In this document: positions 13,301 to 28,300 of the stretch, one piece after another
Numbering within the stretch: the first letter of the stretch is position 1
Layout: every line of letters begins with the position of its first letter
From: Antedon mediterranea
Lineage: Eukaryota > Echinodermata > Crinoidea > Comatulida > Antedonidae
Assembly: GCF_964355755.1 (NCBI RefSeq)
Contig: NC_092670.1
Coordinates: forward strand, 4,615,001 to 4,679,000
Direction of reading: 5' to 3'
Length of the DNA: 64,000 nucleotides
Translations under genes and position numbers: made by a program
Notes under the pieces: model-generated
What the model saw: only the letters and a program-made list of their open reading frames with translations
Databases searched by the model: none
What the model was told of the DNA's origin: nothing

Positions 13301-16300
13301 TAAACATGCCAAGTCATGAACCAAACTACAAATTGCCCTAATACAACGTACCTGAAATTAACCCCTTCCTCCTGTACGTCTGTCGAGGGTGAGCTAGGGT
13401 TACTCAAAAGCTGAAACTGCCCTTGTTGTAGTTTATCATTATCCTTCATAGGCATTGTATTCCTTTGAGAGTCCATGTAAGACTCTTTTTGTAAATTGTT
13501 TGTAATTTGAACAGCTGTGAGGTTTGCATTTGGGTACGGCTTTGTTTGCCTGTTGTTGTTTGGAACTACGTTCGCTTTCGGTCGAATCATACATGGCGCA
13601 TCTTCTAGGCCTTTCAAACGGGCAGCGTTTAATTCTTCTATACCTATAAGAACAGTCAATTCAAGATAAAATTTAAAAATTACATTATTTTAAAGGATAC
13701 ACTACTGGTATATTACCATTTAAATAAAGAAGTTTTACAATTAGTTAAATAATCACTGAACAAAAAAGGAAATTGAGCAAAGAAATAAGAAAATCACTTT
13801 CAAATCTCAACACTAAATTTCATTTCAGTCAATGCACAGACATAGATTTTGCACATTTTTGCTTATTTTAAAGAAATATAGACACATAGGCAAGCAACAC
13901 ATTTATATTTTAAAATTTAGATTTCCAAATCCAGCAACTTTTACAACAATCCGCTTGGAAGTTAATACTATAATACCTCCTTAAAGTATTACATTCCACT
14001 CCTACGCCTGGTTCACACTAGGATGCAGCACAACACAAGTGAGTTAACCAATGATAAGCGACGTGAATAATCCATCGCTTATGATTGGTCAAATTACTTG
14101 CGCTGCGTCCTAGTGGGAACGAAGCATTAAGTACATGATAATCACTTTTCCATTGGTCAGATATTTTGTGCAATTCTGAAGTGATTATTATGATACACAG
14201 TACTCGCAAGTGCGAGGGTTGGTAAAAACAAATACCAAACTCCCCGATGAAAACTAAGTTGTAGTACCAGTTATTATAATAATCATCATTATCATTTCAA
14301 GTTATCCACACATTCACTCAATTATTTAATTGAATTAACCCCTTTCAGTACATTTGGCCTATGCTTCATGATGTATGTACATATGAATGTAATCTAACTC
14401 CAAAACATACAGTACTACTGTACAGACTGACTTTGTTTAAAATTCTGAACATTGTATGTTTTGGAAATGAGTGAAAGTTCACAGCAAAAGGAATGATTAC
14501 TGAATGGACAAAACACATGATAGGCTCTCCTACTCTACTGCGGTCAAAGGTCAAAACACATACACAGACAGTGTGATCAAATAAGTAGTAAAATTGAATA
14601 TAAACTCTTTAAAGAAATCGGTGTACAAATTGGAATAATGATCTAGTTAGATCATAAGTATTCATTTAAAAATATCCTCTGTTGGAATTGAACATGTCTT
14701 AACAATTGAAACAAACATGATTTAAAGCTTGATCCTCAATAGAACACAATGCAAGGAGGTAACACAAGGCAAGCAAATTGACCAATGACCAGTGACAGTT
14801 TAGATAATCAATGGTTTGTGATTGGTCAAATTTCTTGCGTTGTGCTTACGTCCTTAAATTGCATCTTAGAGGCTAGCAAGCTTTACCCTTTACTGCACTA
14901 TATAATCTCAAGATCCACTAAATCAGTTAAATAACAATTTTCAAATTTGTTTGTGTACAATATATATGCTTTGACCTTTAAAATGAGTTCGTCTCTTAAG
15001 TAATCGACTGTCAAACTTTGAGAAGACTAATTACCTAATTTTTAAAATGCATTTTTTACTATTTTGCAAGCTAATATAGCATTTAATGAAGCTATAATTA
15101 TTTTTTGCTACATATGTTTACAATTTCATTATTAATCACGCATTTTTTGCAAATCTTTGTATGTTAGGCTTTTCATGAATGCACCTGTAGTTTTGTAAAC
15201 ACCTTGTAAGAGGAAAAAGAGTAAAAATAATCTGTGTGGGACTGAGTTAAGAATACCAGGTGGGATTGATTCATTTGTGTAATTGAATAGAATTGATCTA
15301 CAGTTGTAACATAACACATGCCTGTGACATGTTTTTGAAATTAGGTTATGCTGTTGACATGTTTAGGGATATTTATGTTATGCATAATGACATGTTTAGA
15401 AGTAATTCTGACATGTGTAATGACATGTTAAGGAGTAATTGTCTTATGCCTGTGACATATTTAAGATCAACAGTCACAAGCAAATGACATGTTTAGGGAT
15501 ATTTATGTTATGCATAATGACATGTTTAGGAGTAATTCTGACATGTCTAATGACATGTTAAGGAGTAATTGTCTTATGTCTGTGACATCTTTAAGGTCAA
15601 CAGTGATATGCAAATGATATGTTTAGTAGTAATTGTATTAATGTCTCTGAAATGGTTGCGAATAATTGTGTCATGTGTTTGGGTATTTGTTAATATGCTT
15701 GATATGTTTAGGCGGAATATGTGACCTACAATCTGTAAATGTATGTACAAATTAAGCATTTAAGAGTGTTATGCCTGCAACATGTTATGAGTAATCATTT
15801 ATTTGAATTTTTATATATTAAATGTATAATAACTATATGTTTAAATAAAAATGTTCATAATTATATGTCCACAGTGAAAGGTCAAATGTGTGCTAGGCAT
15901 AAGTAGGTACAGTAGGTAGGTAGGGCCAACCAACCATCACCAATGAAGCTTATTTCCAAACCCATACTAAAAAAAAAGACTAAAAACCTCTGGTACCCTT
16001 GAATGCAACTATGGGATAATAATCACTATCGCTATAATACAATACAAAATAAGAATATCATGCATGCCTGGCATAAAGAGTATAAAACACAAATCATTTC
16101 TATGGCAACAAATATTAAATGTAAACATGCAAATGAGGGTTCAAAGTTCAAAAACATAGTATTTTAACTATGCAGAATCTTGGGTTTGTGAATTGTTTGC
16201 ATAACAGCCACTGGAAATAATATTATGGAAGACAAGAGTTAATAATCAACCAGAATAGGAAACAGAAATCCAATATATTATAGACAGCGTATCATCTGTT

Positions 16301-19300
16301 AATAAGATATTTAAATTGCACTGCATGAAATATGATGTTAGTGTCACTGCAATGTTATTTTGTTTGCATTATTATATATATTGCTAGTAAAATTAGTCAA
16401 ATTTAATTTGTTTAAATCGATACCGGCATATTGACATAACTTACATTAAAATGCATAGAAAAATATTGTATTTAAATAACTCTGAATAAAAGAAATTGTA
16501 ATATTAAATTTTGGTTAATAATAATTTAGAATTGTTTTAACATTTTTGGTAAAATTTATAGGTTAAATATTAGGTTATTTTTAACTTTATAGTTAAAAAT
16601 ATAATTCAAATCAATTGCAATTATACTATTAGCATAGCTAAATCTCATAGTTGAACATTGATATATAAAGAACAATATTCTTGATTCACATTGCTTGTTT
16701 CAGCACTGTTATTGGTAGTTTACCTCTTTATATATAAACACAATCATTTTTCAAACCTTTTCAAGGAAAAATTATTATTAATATTCAGTGGAAAAAGAAA
16801 TTAAATTTGTCTACTTCATTATAGTATTATTAATATAATATATGTATAATATTGAAAGATTAATATTATATATTATGCCTGTTTATTATAATAAAATATT
16901 TGCATTGTTGATGTTACTAATGATAGGAAGTAGTAACTGGTTGAATAGCATGCAAAGTATTATATAATATGCTGGTTAAAATGAATTAAAAGCACTGATT
17001 AGAAATAATCCACATTCCAAGTTTCTGCATAGCTCATATTCAAGATGGAAAGATAATAGTAAAATAGAATAAAATACACTCAGAATCATTTGCTATTTGT
17101 GGTCATTTCATTGTAAACAATAGTGTAAAACATTACTTCTATGACATGATTTTATGCCATTTTAGGAAATAAATTTTAATATGCAAATCAGAAAAATTTA
17201 ATCTGGACATAAGAATGAATAATGTATAAATCATTAAGGTAAGTCTGAGGACTTAGTTATATTGTTTTATTTAATGCTAATGGTTCTCATCATAACACAA
17301 CACGATAATATAGTCATAATGACATTGAATTGACCAATCACGATTCGGATGATCCATCACATTGTGAATGGTGAAATTGTTGGAGGAACGCTTACGTTCT
17401 TGCATTGCGTCTAAGTGTATTTTTTGCATAATAAAAAGATTATTACATTAGTGTAGGCCCCATTTAATTTTTTTTTAGATAAAATAAAGATATCCAAAAA
17501 TAATTTGTATTATAAAACTGAAATATGTAAAATTATGTACATAAAAAGATTAATGTCATAATTATGAATGAAATATGGCCACATGATTCTAGATGACAAG
17601 GTTAAAATATTTATGCTATTATAAATGTGTGAATTTCAATTCTCTGTATAATTTTGCGGCCATACTTTTTGTTTTATGTATACATCTTAATAATACCTTT
17701 AAATTACTTTCAATGGAGCCTGGGAAGAAAGTCAGCAGCATTTCTATCCAATTGTTTTAATTGTATCTATTGTTTTGGTTGTGAATGAAATTTTTAAATA
17801 ATTTAATTAATCCATTATTGATAATTTAAAATATTTAATACCAATTTTAAAAATGCAGAGGCGAATTGATATTTGATTTAAGATATACTGTTAGTGAACT
17901 TCAATGAAACGACCACAAGAATCGTAAAGCAGAACAGGTTTGAGTGTAGCGACAGACAGAGCGACAGTGAGAATGAGAGAATAGGTGCAAGCATGGCCCA
18001 ACGTACTTAAGAGGCCAACACCCTCAGGTGTTCTTTGTCCATTCATAATGTTGCTATCCACTTTTTTACTTTCCACCTTGACGGAATCCCCTACTACTAT
18101 CGGTTTCGAAGTACGTATTATTATAGATTCTGGGGCGATGGGGGTTTTGGTACCCGTATCCACGTCAATTTCAAAGAGGCGTGGGCTGTTGGAAGATGAG
18201 TCGGGAGGCGGTGGTGGCGTACCGTCTACAACATGAGGTGATGTTGAGATTGGCGATACCGAGGGTGACCCACTTCTGGCTGGTACACTGACAGACACAG
18301 TAGGAGATTTCTTCGCTGGTGTCATGAACGTTGTCGTCATGCCCGTGCTTACTGCAATCCCACCTGCAGCCCGAGGCCTGAAAAAAAAAAACAGACATTT
18401 GTTTAATTCTTACGTCACTTACATAAACCTCCATGTGAAAAGGGCTTTTTAGTAAATTTAGTATTTTACCCCCCACCCCAACCCTGCAATTTAAAGGGTG
18501 AATTAATAATGTGTGTAAACTTACAATGTACTACTTTTTGTTACTACAGTGGCTGAAGTAGGAGAGGTTGAAGCAGCAACACCCGCAGCTCGATCTTTGT
18601 GACGTTTCTGGGCGATAGCTATGGCATTAGCAGCTACACTGGATGCAGCTGCAGCTGTAAATATAACAAAAATAGAATAACCAAAAGAAAAGCAGGAGAT
18701 ACAGTACTGGCCACTGAAAACACTGAATACTGGCCACTGAAAACACTGGATACTGGCCACTGAAAACACTGAATACTGGCCACTGAAAACACTGGATACT
18801 GGCCACTGAAAACACTGGATACTGGCCACTGAAAACACTGGCTATTGGTCACTGAAAACACTGGCTATTGGTCACTGAAAACACTGGCTTCTGGCCACTG
18901 AAAACACTGTCTAATGGTCATTGAAAACACTGGCTATTGGTCACTGAAAACACTGGCTATTGGTCACTGAAAACACTGGATACTGGCCACTAAAACAAAA
19001 TATGCAAAGGAAAGAAAATCCACTGTTTTCCACAACCTGATACAGTTAATGAATCAAAGAGGTTTATAAAGCAACATAAAACAAACCTCGTTTCTGAGCG
19101 TAAGATGGTCGCCTTGAAAACCTCTGGCTAGGTCTTCGTTCAAATGTGGATGAACGTCTTAGCTTGTTAGCTTTAGCTGACTGGAATTCTGTCCTACCAC
19201 TGAAGAGAAAAACAAAATGTATTACAAATCGATGAACAGAATATCAGTACATTTAGGAAATCTGCTTTGTAACCACCTCACCACTTGTGGCTACAGCACT

Positions 19301-22300
19301 GAGTAAGGAACTGCTTGGTAATGCTATGCAAACTATTTTTACCTGTAGTTAAATCTTGATCCCATCCTAATAAAGCCTGACTTTTCTGTTCTGTGTCTAG
19401 CGACTCCTTTCAACCGGAAGAAAGAATGGTGCGATACGGCGCACTTCCATAAATGCTTGCACGACTTGGCACTCTGTAGCTTGAACACAAACGTGTGTGA
19501 TTGCTCATTTCCCTGAAGAAAGAAAATTACATTTTATTCTGCAATTTTGAAACAACTTCACACAAGCCTTTCATTCTTAAACACTTTTACCAGCCTTGAA
19601 GTCTCTTTGTATTTATAGCTGTATTTCAAATACGTTTGCTGCGACAACATTTCATTCAATTTTTTTACATTAAACTAGGTATAAACAAAAAAGTACCTTT
19701 TCATCATCTTCCATCACAACCAGGTAGAGTTTCTTTCCTTTGAAATCTAGCCGCTCCACCCGGGGCCAGAAAAATAAACCAATCTTGTTCTTGCCTTCAA
19801 ACACTAGAATACCAGTTGGAGTGAGTCCAAGACCATATTCATTGCTGTCTTTACCCTTTGTGTAATAACAAAAACAAAACATAAATTGGGTTGCAATTGG
19901 ATACCGGATATAAACAGTTTATGCAACTGTCTATATTGTTGCTCTGATCCAATATGGTAAGTTCAATTTCATTTTGTTTTTATTAGGCTTACTGTAGTTT
20001 AAAAAAAAGCAAATCTGTTGTAATTGCAAATTGGAATTTATGTGGTTTATTAAACTAATGCTTACAGTAACATCACCTATTACATAATAGAAAACTTCTT
20101 CTATTTTTAAAAATCAATTTTTAAGTACTGTAGATTCACAAAAAGCACAAACTCAAAAAATTTAAATACATTATGAAAACCATATTTTCTGGATATTTTG
20201 GGATGGTTATCTGGTGTTGAAAAAATCGACTATTTTAAATCAAAACTTAGACTTGAGACCCAGCAGTTACGTAGACGGCAATTAACTTACCATAACATTA
20301 TGCATATCAACACCATACATCTCCAACCACTTGGCTTTGTTTAAGTAATTACGCTCTGCATCAGCTGGTGTCTGACCACTGAAAGATAAAAAGAAAACAA
20401 GTCCATCAGCAAAATAATGACAGAATGGCGGCATGAGTGAGCAAATAATCAAAAAGAATATCGGAATCGACAAATAATTAAATAAACAATGATCACATAT
20501 TAATTAAAGCACAAAATTCAGTGATTTAATTGAAAACGTGACAGAACAAACAACATTCATCATCACTGCAGTGATATTTGCATATCTACATAATACACAG
20601 CACATCTGCTAACATAGACAATACAACTAATATCAATCTATGGTATGTTTACATTCGTCAAAGATAATGCCCCATACAGAATACAAACATGTATAATGAC
20701 ACAGTGTTGCGGAAAACACGGAATGTGGACTTTTCTTGGTGTGTGTTTTAATGCTCGTACGTTGGCAGAAAACATGGAACATGGAAGGTGGACTTTGCAT
20801 GGTGTGTGTTTTAATGCTCGTACGTTGGCAGAAAACATGGAACATGGAAGGTGGACTTTGCATGGTGTGTGTTTTAATGCTCGTACGTTGGCAGAAAACA
20901 TGGAACATGGAAGGTTGCTTTTCATGTTGGGATGGTCATTACTTTAGGTTTCCCATAATGAAAGGCCAAATCATAATTTTATTTATTTTGTATTTCTGTT
21001 TTAATATAGTATTTATCCCCATTTCTGTAAATGTATTACCAGACTGAACTTCTGTCGAAATTGTGGATTGATCTAGTTATCATGAAGTTAACATCAGCAA
21101 TCTATCTTTTAAAATCCAGTTCAATTTACATCTTTAAAAACTATCGAGTTTATTCTTCAAAACTGTAATGGTCAAGGTCCTAAATAAAACAGACCCGAAG
21201 GAATTAAACCCAATTCATAATCTAGATTGTTATTAATACAAAATCTTGATATTTAGTTAAAATGAATCATATCAAACTATTGTTGTTTACTGTGAATGTG
21301 AATGATGATGGATTAGCAAGAGGGCAGATTTATTCGATGATGATATTTAAATTAACAGAGCAAATTAATTTAAATATATAGGTCAGTGATTAAGTTAATT
21401 GTGCAGACAAATTGATTTCAAAGGAAAACATGTTGATAGATCTATAGTTAATACTACTTATCTCTGTGTGCTCTATAGGCAAGATCTTTTGACTTGAATT
21501 TAAATTGTCCTTATTTACAATATGCTATACTTTTAATAAAATTAATACATAAGATTGCAAAGGACATCTTTCAATTATTTGATCATAATATAGTATACAG
21601 TATTATAAATTAAAAAAAAAAATTAAACATTAAAAAACCAAAATACTTGATACTAGTATTACAGTAAACAACCTTTTTACAGGATTTAAAATTGAACACC
21701 ATGATCAAAATTGCATAAAGTTAAAATCAACATCAACCGCACCAACTACCATAAAGGCATGTAGTTTTTGTATGCAAGGGCATACTCTAAATACTATTTT
21801 CATGTTGCTATTCAAACTGTTAATTAATAAATACAGTAGTGAGACAAATGTACAGTATCACTGATGGTAAAACCATTAAAAGTGAAATTTAATGTGTTTT
21901 GTTTGATGTCGGTAAACATTCAACTGTACACTTAAAACATGGGAAGCTATTAAGTACTGTAATATTGTTTGACACATCTGTTGTTAAATGGGTATGGTGG
22001 TGGGAAGTGATGTTATTGTTCACTAGCTCACTGAGCACTGAAGAGTGATAGGCCAGCAATACTTTTACTAGATGTTGTATACTGGGCCAATACACTGCTT
22101 ACAGTAACATCATTTTGTCACGGTATGTCATCTTATTGTCATTATCCCAACATGGCAGGGATTATCACATTTCTAAAGACACATTATATGTCCATTTATG
22201 TTCTACTGTCACATGATGTCATTAGGCACAATATGATGGGCTCTACATGGCTCCAGAAAAGTCAATGTCATTTAGGGACCACCTCAAATGTAATATCATT

Positions 22301-25300
22301 TCTTGGAAGATGTTGAAATCTTATCCATCTATGTTAGCCTTGAATTTCTGGTTGGATAAAAAGATGTCAGCAAAGATGTAATGCTAGCATGAACTAATGG
22401 TTAAATGTTTTAAATACTTGAAATCCAAAGAGAAAAACAAGCCCACTCACATAAGGCTATAGAAAAATAATATGTTGTCAGGTACTCTACTATGGGTATC
22501 CAGAAGTTCATCCTCCTTCACTAAACTAATTTATGAATATTATTAACAGCATCATCATCAACCAATCAAAATTAACTGTGAGAAACAAACAAAACCCTTC
22601 AGCAGGTCTCTAGAATTTTGTCCAAGGATGTTTAGGTACAAACAAATTAATTAATAATCAATCAAAATAAAATCAAGACAAATTTAAAACAATCGAAGGT
22701 CGCCATCATCTCCCTTGTGCCTTTATTATGAGAAAAGGTACACTGTACACATTATATTTGCATGCATACAGTTGAATTATGGGCAGTGATCTGCAGGTTG
22801 TGGGGTTTGAGTCACACCAGAAAACAAGTTTGTAATAAGTAACAATTACCGTATATTTCGGTGTATAAGTCGCACCTGTGTATAAGACGCACCCCCAACT
22901 GAGAGTAAAATATCGGTATTTTTTATATCGTCGATGTATAAGACGCACCTTATATTTCATCAAAACAATGTTTTTTTAAATTGTAATCAATATTATTGTA
23001 ATAATATATTTTGTTATATCTACAACGGCGTCCTTTATTTAGGTTTTTTCTTACCTAGGCTCGACCGCGCCCAGCCTCAACAAGTTCTTTCTAACTTGTT
23101 ATTCATGAGTTTCGCCGCAACATCGAGTGCATGACCGTGTGTGTAACACCAAAGAATATAATATCACAAGAATGAGTATTCCGCGATTTTTGCATGAGAA
23201 ATTTGTAACAGAGAGCTCCAGAGAGTGATGCCCGCCCTCATAAGGGCGGATGTATACATACTAAATAAGACTTGATTTAATAGATATTATACATGTCACA
23301 TTAAATAGAATTATGATAATAGTTTTGCAATTGTAAACTATTTTATAATACATATTTATTAACAAACTAGTGTACATTCACTTTTACAGACAATTATTTA
23401 CTAACATGCTAAGTTAGTTCACAAAAAAGGCCTAACACAGCAACACCAAAAATCAACAAATCCACTCAGCACAGCCTATTCTTTACCATTGCCGTGTACT
23501 ACTCTACGCCCGGTAAATTAAGTATTGTTTTTATGATATAAATTAGTATAAAATACATGTTATTAATAGGACAAAATGTTAAATGTCATTAACATTTATT
23601 TGTTTTACCAGAAACAGGTTAAATATAGGAATATTATTAAACTATCCTACGTGAAAACGCGTAAACACCAACACCGGTTGATAAAGCAAACTGTTTATAC
23701 GGCAGTTTTTACTAAATAAATTGCATAAAACGAACAATTAAATATCCAAAAAGTATTTAACATGATGTTGGCATGTAGTTGATAACATTTTTTATCATGA
23801 AAATACTACCGGTGGTCCAGCCTTTGATTAGTGAAACCGTCACAAAAAGTTGTATACATCCCAGATACAGCCACACTTATGGCGGCGCCCTACCACATGG
23901 ACAATATTACTGTTACAGGGAAAATCGCGGATTACTCATTCTTGTGATATATATTCTTTGGTAACACGCACGTGTGTGGGCTAGCCTCGCTCGATCATTT
24001 CGAGAGGGCGCACGTTTTCACGGACAATCGTATTCGATTAGTATCTATGTATCCGAGAAGTGTGTACGCTAGGTCCATGCTATAATCACCTGGAGAATAT
24101 ACTAGTCGAATACCGTACACCATGTGCCACCAAAAGAAGGGCTTGCGCTTGGGGTACGGCGATCGTGCGTATAACTACTGTATAAATAAATACTATTCCA
24201 ATCGTACGACGTACACGTTTACAAATGAAATATTCATCATATTTAGTATAACATCATGCTGAAATGACTTGAAAACTAGGCCTAGCCTACTCAGGCCTAG
24301 CCTACTCAGGCCTAGCAAACGAGGTGACGATAGCCTAGGCCTATGTACAATCTGTGTGGTGAGGCATTTATGTTCGGTGTATAAGACGCACCCTTAATTT
24401 AGAGGTCAAATGTGCGTGTCAAAAGTGCGACTTATACACCGAAATATACGGTATTTGTTTTGTTGCCAATTGTCTGTACTGTAGTATAGATAGATGTGTA
24501 GATGAATTGTGTGCCTTGTGCTACAATTGTGTGATGATGTCTATACTACAGTATAACAAATGTTGAAAATGATGTGCGATTATTTAAAAATACATAGCTT
24601 AAGTTTCACAACAAGGCGCTTTATAACTACAGGATATTATTATTAATATATATTATAATCAAAAAAATAAAAATTTTCTTATCATTAAAATATAAAAATA
24701 AATAACTTTATAAAACAATATTAATTATTATTTTATATAATTTATTTATAGAATGGCATTGCAATGGCATGCAAATTGTTTTTGAAATGTTTTCTTTGCA
24801 TGAAAAGTTTTCAGAATACATAACAGGTGTAGCACAGGTTTTCCCACAAAAAAGATATAAATCAGAATTCTCTTGATGGTCATAAAATGCCTCATTCAAT
24901 CTTACATCAGCTAGCTTACACATGTCCAGAATGCAGCTATTTTCATTAATATGACTGGCTGTACCAGAGACTAATGTACTACTGTACCTGCACAAATATG
25001 AGGTGACATATAATGTGAAATAGGATGAGTATAATATTTTAGCAATAGTATCAAATATCACATCAAGAGGTACTGTATGTATACCTGCTGTGCTAGGGGT
25101 TTGTCTTAAACCATGGAGGTATAAAATAAGCTAACCAGATCTTGACTTTGTATTATAGAGGATCAAGTCAAAATTGTTCTACTGCAGTCACTGCAGTAAC
25201 ATGTGATATTTTTGTTTCAATTAGTTCATGAGCAGTCCCATTGTAATTAGTGTGTATGATCAATACAGACTTGCTTTATTTGCATAAAAAGGTTATGATT

Positions 25301-28300
25301 TGGTGATGAAATAAGAATAATTTGACATGGTCCTTTTTTCTATAAAAATGCAATGATCTCATGATAAAAATACAGTATTGAAATTTGGAAACATAACAAA
25401 AAATCAAGGCAAGTCATGGGTTGAAAAGGGAAATCCCCACCATTATTACAAATTAATAATAAGGCCAGAAATCAGTGAAAACAAAACATGTCAACTACTA
25501 TTTTCTTAACGCATTTGTCATGATCTGACTTAATTTCTTTAAACAACAAATTGATTATGTTGCAGAACAGAAAGTTTTACATAATAGACAGTTTAGTAAT
25601 TTATAAAAAAGGAAAGGATAAAAAGGAAGAAAACATCAAGTTATTAACAAAGATGTGATTTACAACATCAACACAATACCACTTGCTCTATAGATGTACT
25701 GACACATTTCTTTGTAATCTGAGGCCTTGTCTTAATTGGAACAATAAATCAAAAAAACAATATGTCCTTAAGTAATAAAATAAAATCTTTGGGTATGTTG
25801 AAGAAGATAAAAGATTTTCATACATTTTGTTTTGTTGTCCAGCATAAAAAATGAATGTAGCCCTACTGTACTTTATTGTAAAGCTCTGTCTACAGTAATG
25901 TGATAAAAAATGTGATGGACATGATGTCATATCACTATTATTATATGTGCATATCACTACCATATTTGGGTACATCACTTTTTTTTCGCATAAAGTTTGA
26001 TAGTGTAGACAAGGCTTGATGCATTGCTACAAAAGATCAGAAAAAAAATCAACCCACAAGATACCAGAAGGTAAACAATGAGGTCTCCTCCACCTGCTGC
26101 AAGTCAATTTATGAAAGTTAAAATTAGCTATCATGGTACAATCATCAGTTGAAGTCGAACTTTAATTCTTTTTTTGTAGCCCAAACTTTGCAGAAATGGG
26201 GGTTATTAAAATTTATTATTTGGCTTCAACAGAAAAGCGCCCTAAATGACGTAATGAAAACAAATCCACTTTGGAGAACAAAAGCAGTTAATTTACATAC
26301 AACTGGGTAATATCAAGATGCTATTAACAGAAAAAAGGCCCTAAATGAAACAAAAGAAAGAAAAAGAATCCACTTTGGAGAAACTTCGGAGAACAAAAGC
26401 AGATAATTTACATACAACTGGGTACTATCAAGATGCTATATATTAACAGAAAAAGGCCCTAAATGAAAAAAAAATACCAATTTGGAGAAACTTTAGAGAA
26501 CAAAAGCAGATAATTTACATACTGTACAACTTGGTACTATCAGGATGCTATTAACAGAAAAAGGCCCTACAAGAAATTAAAAAAAATATCCACTTTGGAG
26601 AAACTTTGGAGAACAAAAGCAGATAATGTACACATACAACTGGGTAGTATCAAGCAAGGTGCTTTTAATTATAGTACAGTTAATATACCAGTGAATTTCT
26701 ACAAAAGATAACATATTTTCCTGGATGTTTTTAATTATAGTACAGTTATACCAGTGAATTTCTACCAGTGATAACATATTTTCCTGGATGTTTTTAATTA
26801 CAGATAAGTGCCTAAATGAGTGAAATTTTAGTCAACTTCATTGTGTAGCTTCCTGTATGAGCATGTTTATAAGGACAATCACTTATGTTGTTGCTGATCC
26901 TTGAAATCCAATTAAGATTGTACTTTTCAATGTAAACTTTGTACACCCATTCACACTGATCTGTAACATCAACAACTTTGGGTTTTGTAGATAAATTGGT
27001 TCTTGTTTTGCTGTTTGCATTTCTTCTAAGCCATTTAACAAAATAAATAAATTACAGTTAAACAAACATTACTACAAATATAGAAAAGGAGAATTCAAAG
27101 AATTCAACATTTTCAATATAATTTGATCATTTTCAAAAATCTGAAATCTGAAAATGATAAAATAACAATTCTAATCTTCTTTTATTTTATCCAAAACTAT
27201 TCAGTGAATCTGCTGGTAATTTATGAACTACTATACTAACTGCAAGCAACTGGAACTCATCTACTGTAGGCTATTTCTGGATTCCACATCTTGTAGAGAT
27301 GTTCCCATTAAATAATCATGTCAAGTACAAAATTAATGCCGAATTAATTTAAACGAAAATACATTTTATCTGTACTTACTTAAGAGTTTTGAATTTCTCT
27401 AAAATATCTTCTTCCATGGTCTCAGTCTGGTCAGATGAGAATCGGAACTCTGATATCAGTTCAGCATTATGTATATCTTCATCATAGTCACCTAGTTCAG
27501 CTGTTGTTAGTAAAAAGAAATGTACTGTAAAGTGAATGACTGACAGTAAATGATAGGCCCTAGAAACCAGTATTTTACAAAAATAGAATTTTGAAAATTC
27601 TGCAATGGAAACAAAAAAACAAAGCAAAAGAAGAATTGTTTTCCGGTTTTTGAATACAATTATATTATTCCTTTTAGGATGAGGATGACAACGATTTTAG
27701 TTGTTTAGGTAGTCTATTTAAAGATGGTACACAGTCTATCCTAATAATTTATTAGAATTCACCCTCTGTACTTTACCAACACTTTATCAAAATAAATCAA
27801 AAGATAAAATAGTTCATGGTAGTGTAAACAGAATGAGCCATACAAAGGGATCTACTTGTAATGTTTACTAAATTACTCATTTATTATCAGGGGTTAACCA
27901 CAAACAAGAAACAGGCTTTACCATAAGGCACATATGAATTTCTAAAAAAGGTCAGAATATTGGAACCCCTACAACTATTTATGAACTACTCATTCACTGT
28001 CAAGGGTTGACCACAAGGTACTGGATGAATAAGAATTAAGTCAACCATGACACACTTAATATGGAATGCTAAAAGAACACTGGCTGGATATTTAAGGATT
28101 CACCAGTGATAGAGGCCCCTTGATCTTCAGCTCCAGATGTTTTTGGTCACCCTTACAAAGTTAAAGGCAAAACTAACAGTATTGTTCCTGTTGAAACAAA
28201 TGATGACATTTTCTGTTAAAATTCAAAGTAGGAGAGAGAAGAGAAAATTCTGGAAAGCTTTTTTTTTTAGTTTTCAATTCTATACTACTGTGATAGTTAG

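Larger units (their letters stand above)
7183..13351 (-). other. EPB41L5 intron 13
   Basis: A 6.2-kb intron dominated by two tandem arrays (7670-8040 and 9388-12835). The stretch from 8050 to 9380 is A+T-rich with no recognised feature. Confidence 0.75.
13644..17890 (-). other. EPB41L5 intron 12 (long isoform), distal part
   Basis: Contains three copies of MITE family B (14005, 14742, 17322) and a duplicated 130-bp unit at 15340-15610. The rest, including 15900-17300, is plain A+T-rich sequence. For the short isoform, the first bases after 17891 would be 3' UTR. Confidence 0.6.
20379..27379 (-). other. EPB41L5 intron 6 (7 kb)
   Basis: Contains a 63-bp triplicate (20725-20925), a 1.6-kb inverted-repeat element (22847-24453), MITE A copy 2 (25881-26017) and tandem repeats at 26228-26790. 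A minus-strand open frame at 24708-25061 (117 codons, Cys-rich) matches no family and has no splice support. Confidence 0.7.

Noticed and set aside
18521-18861. Minus-strand frames [12 protein letters not shown]... running into exon 11
   Set aside because: They read through the intron 10 minisatellite and its acceptor; only the part left of 18654 is coding.
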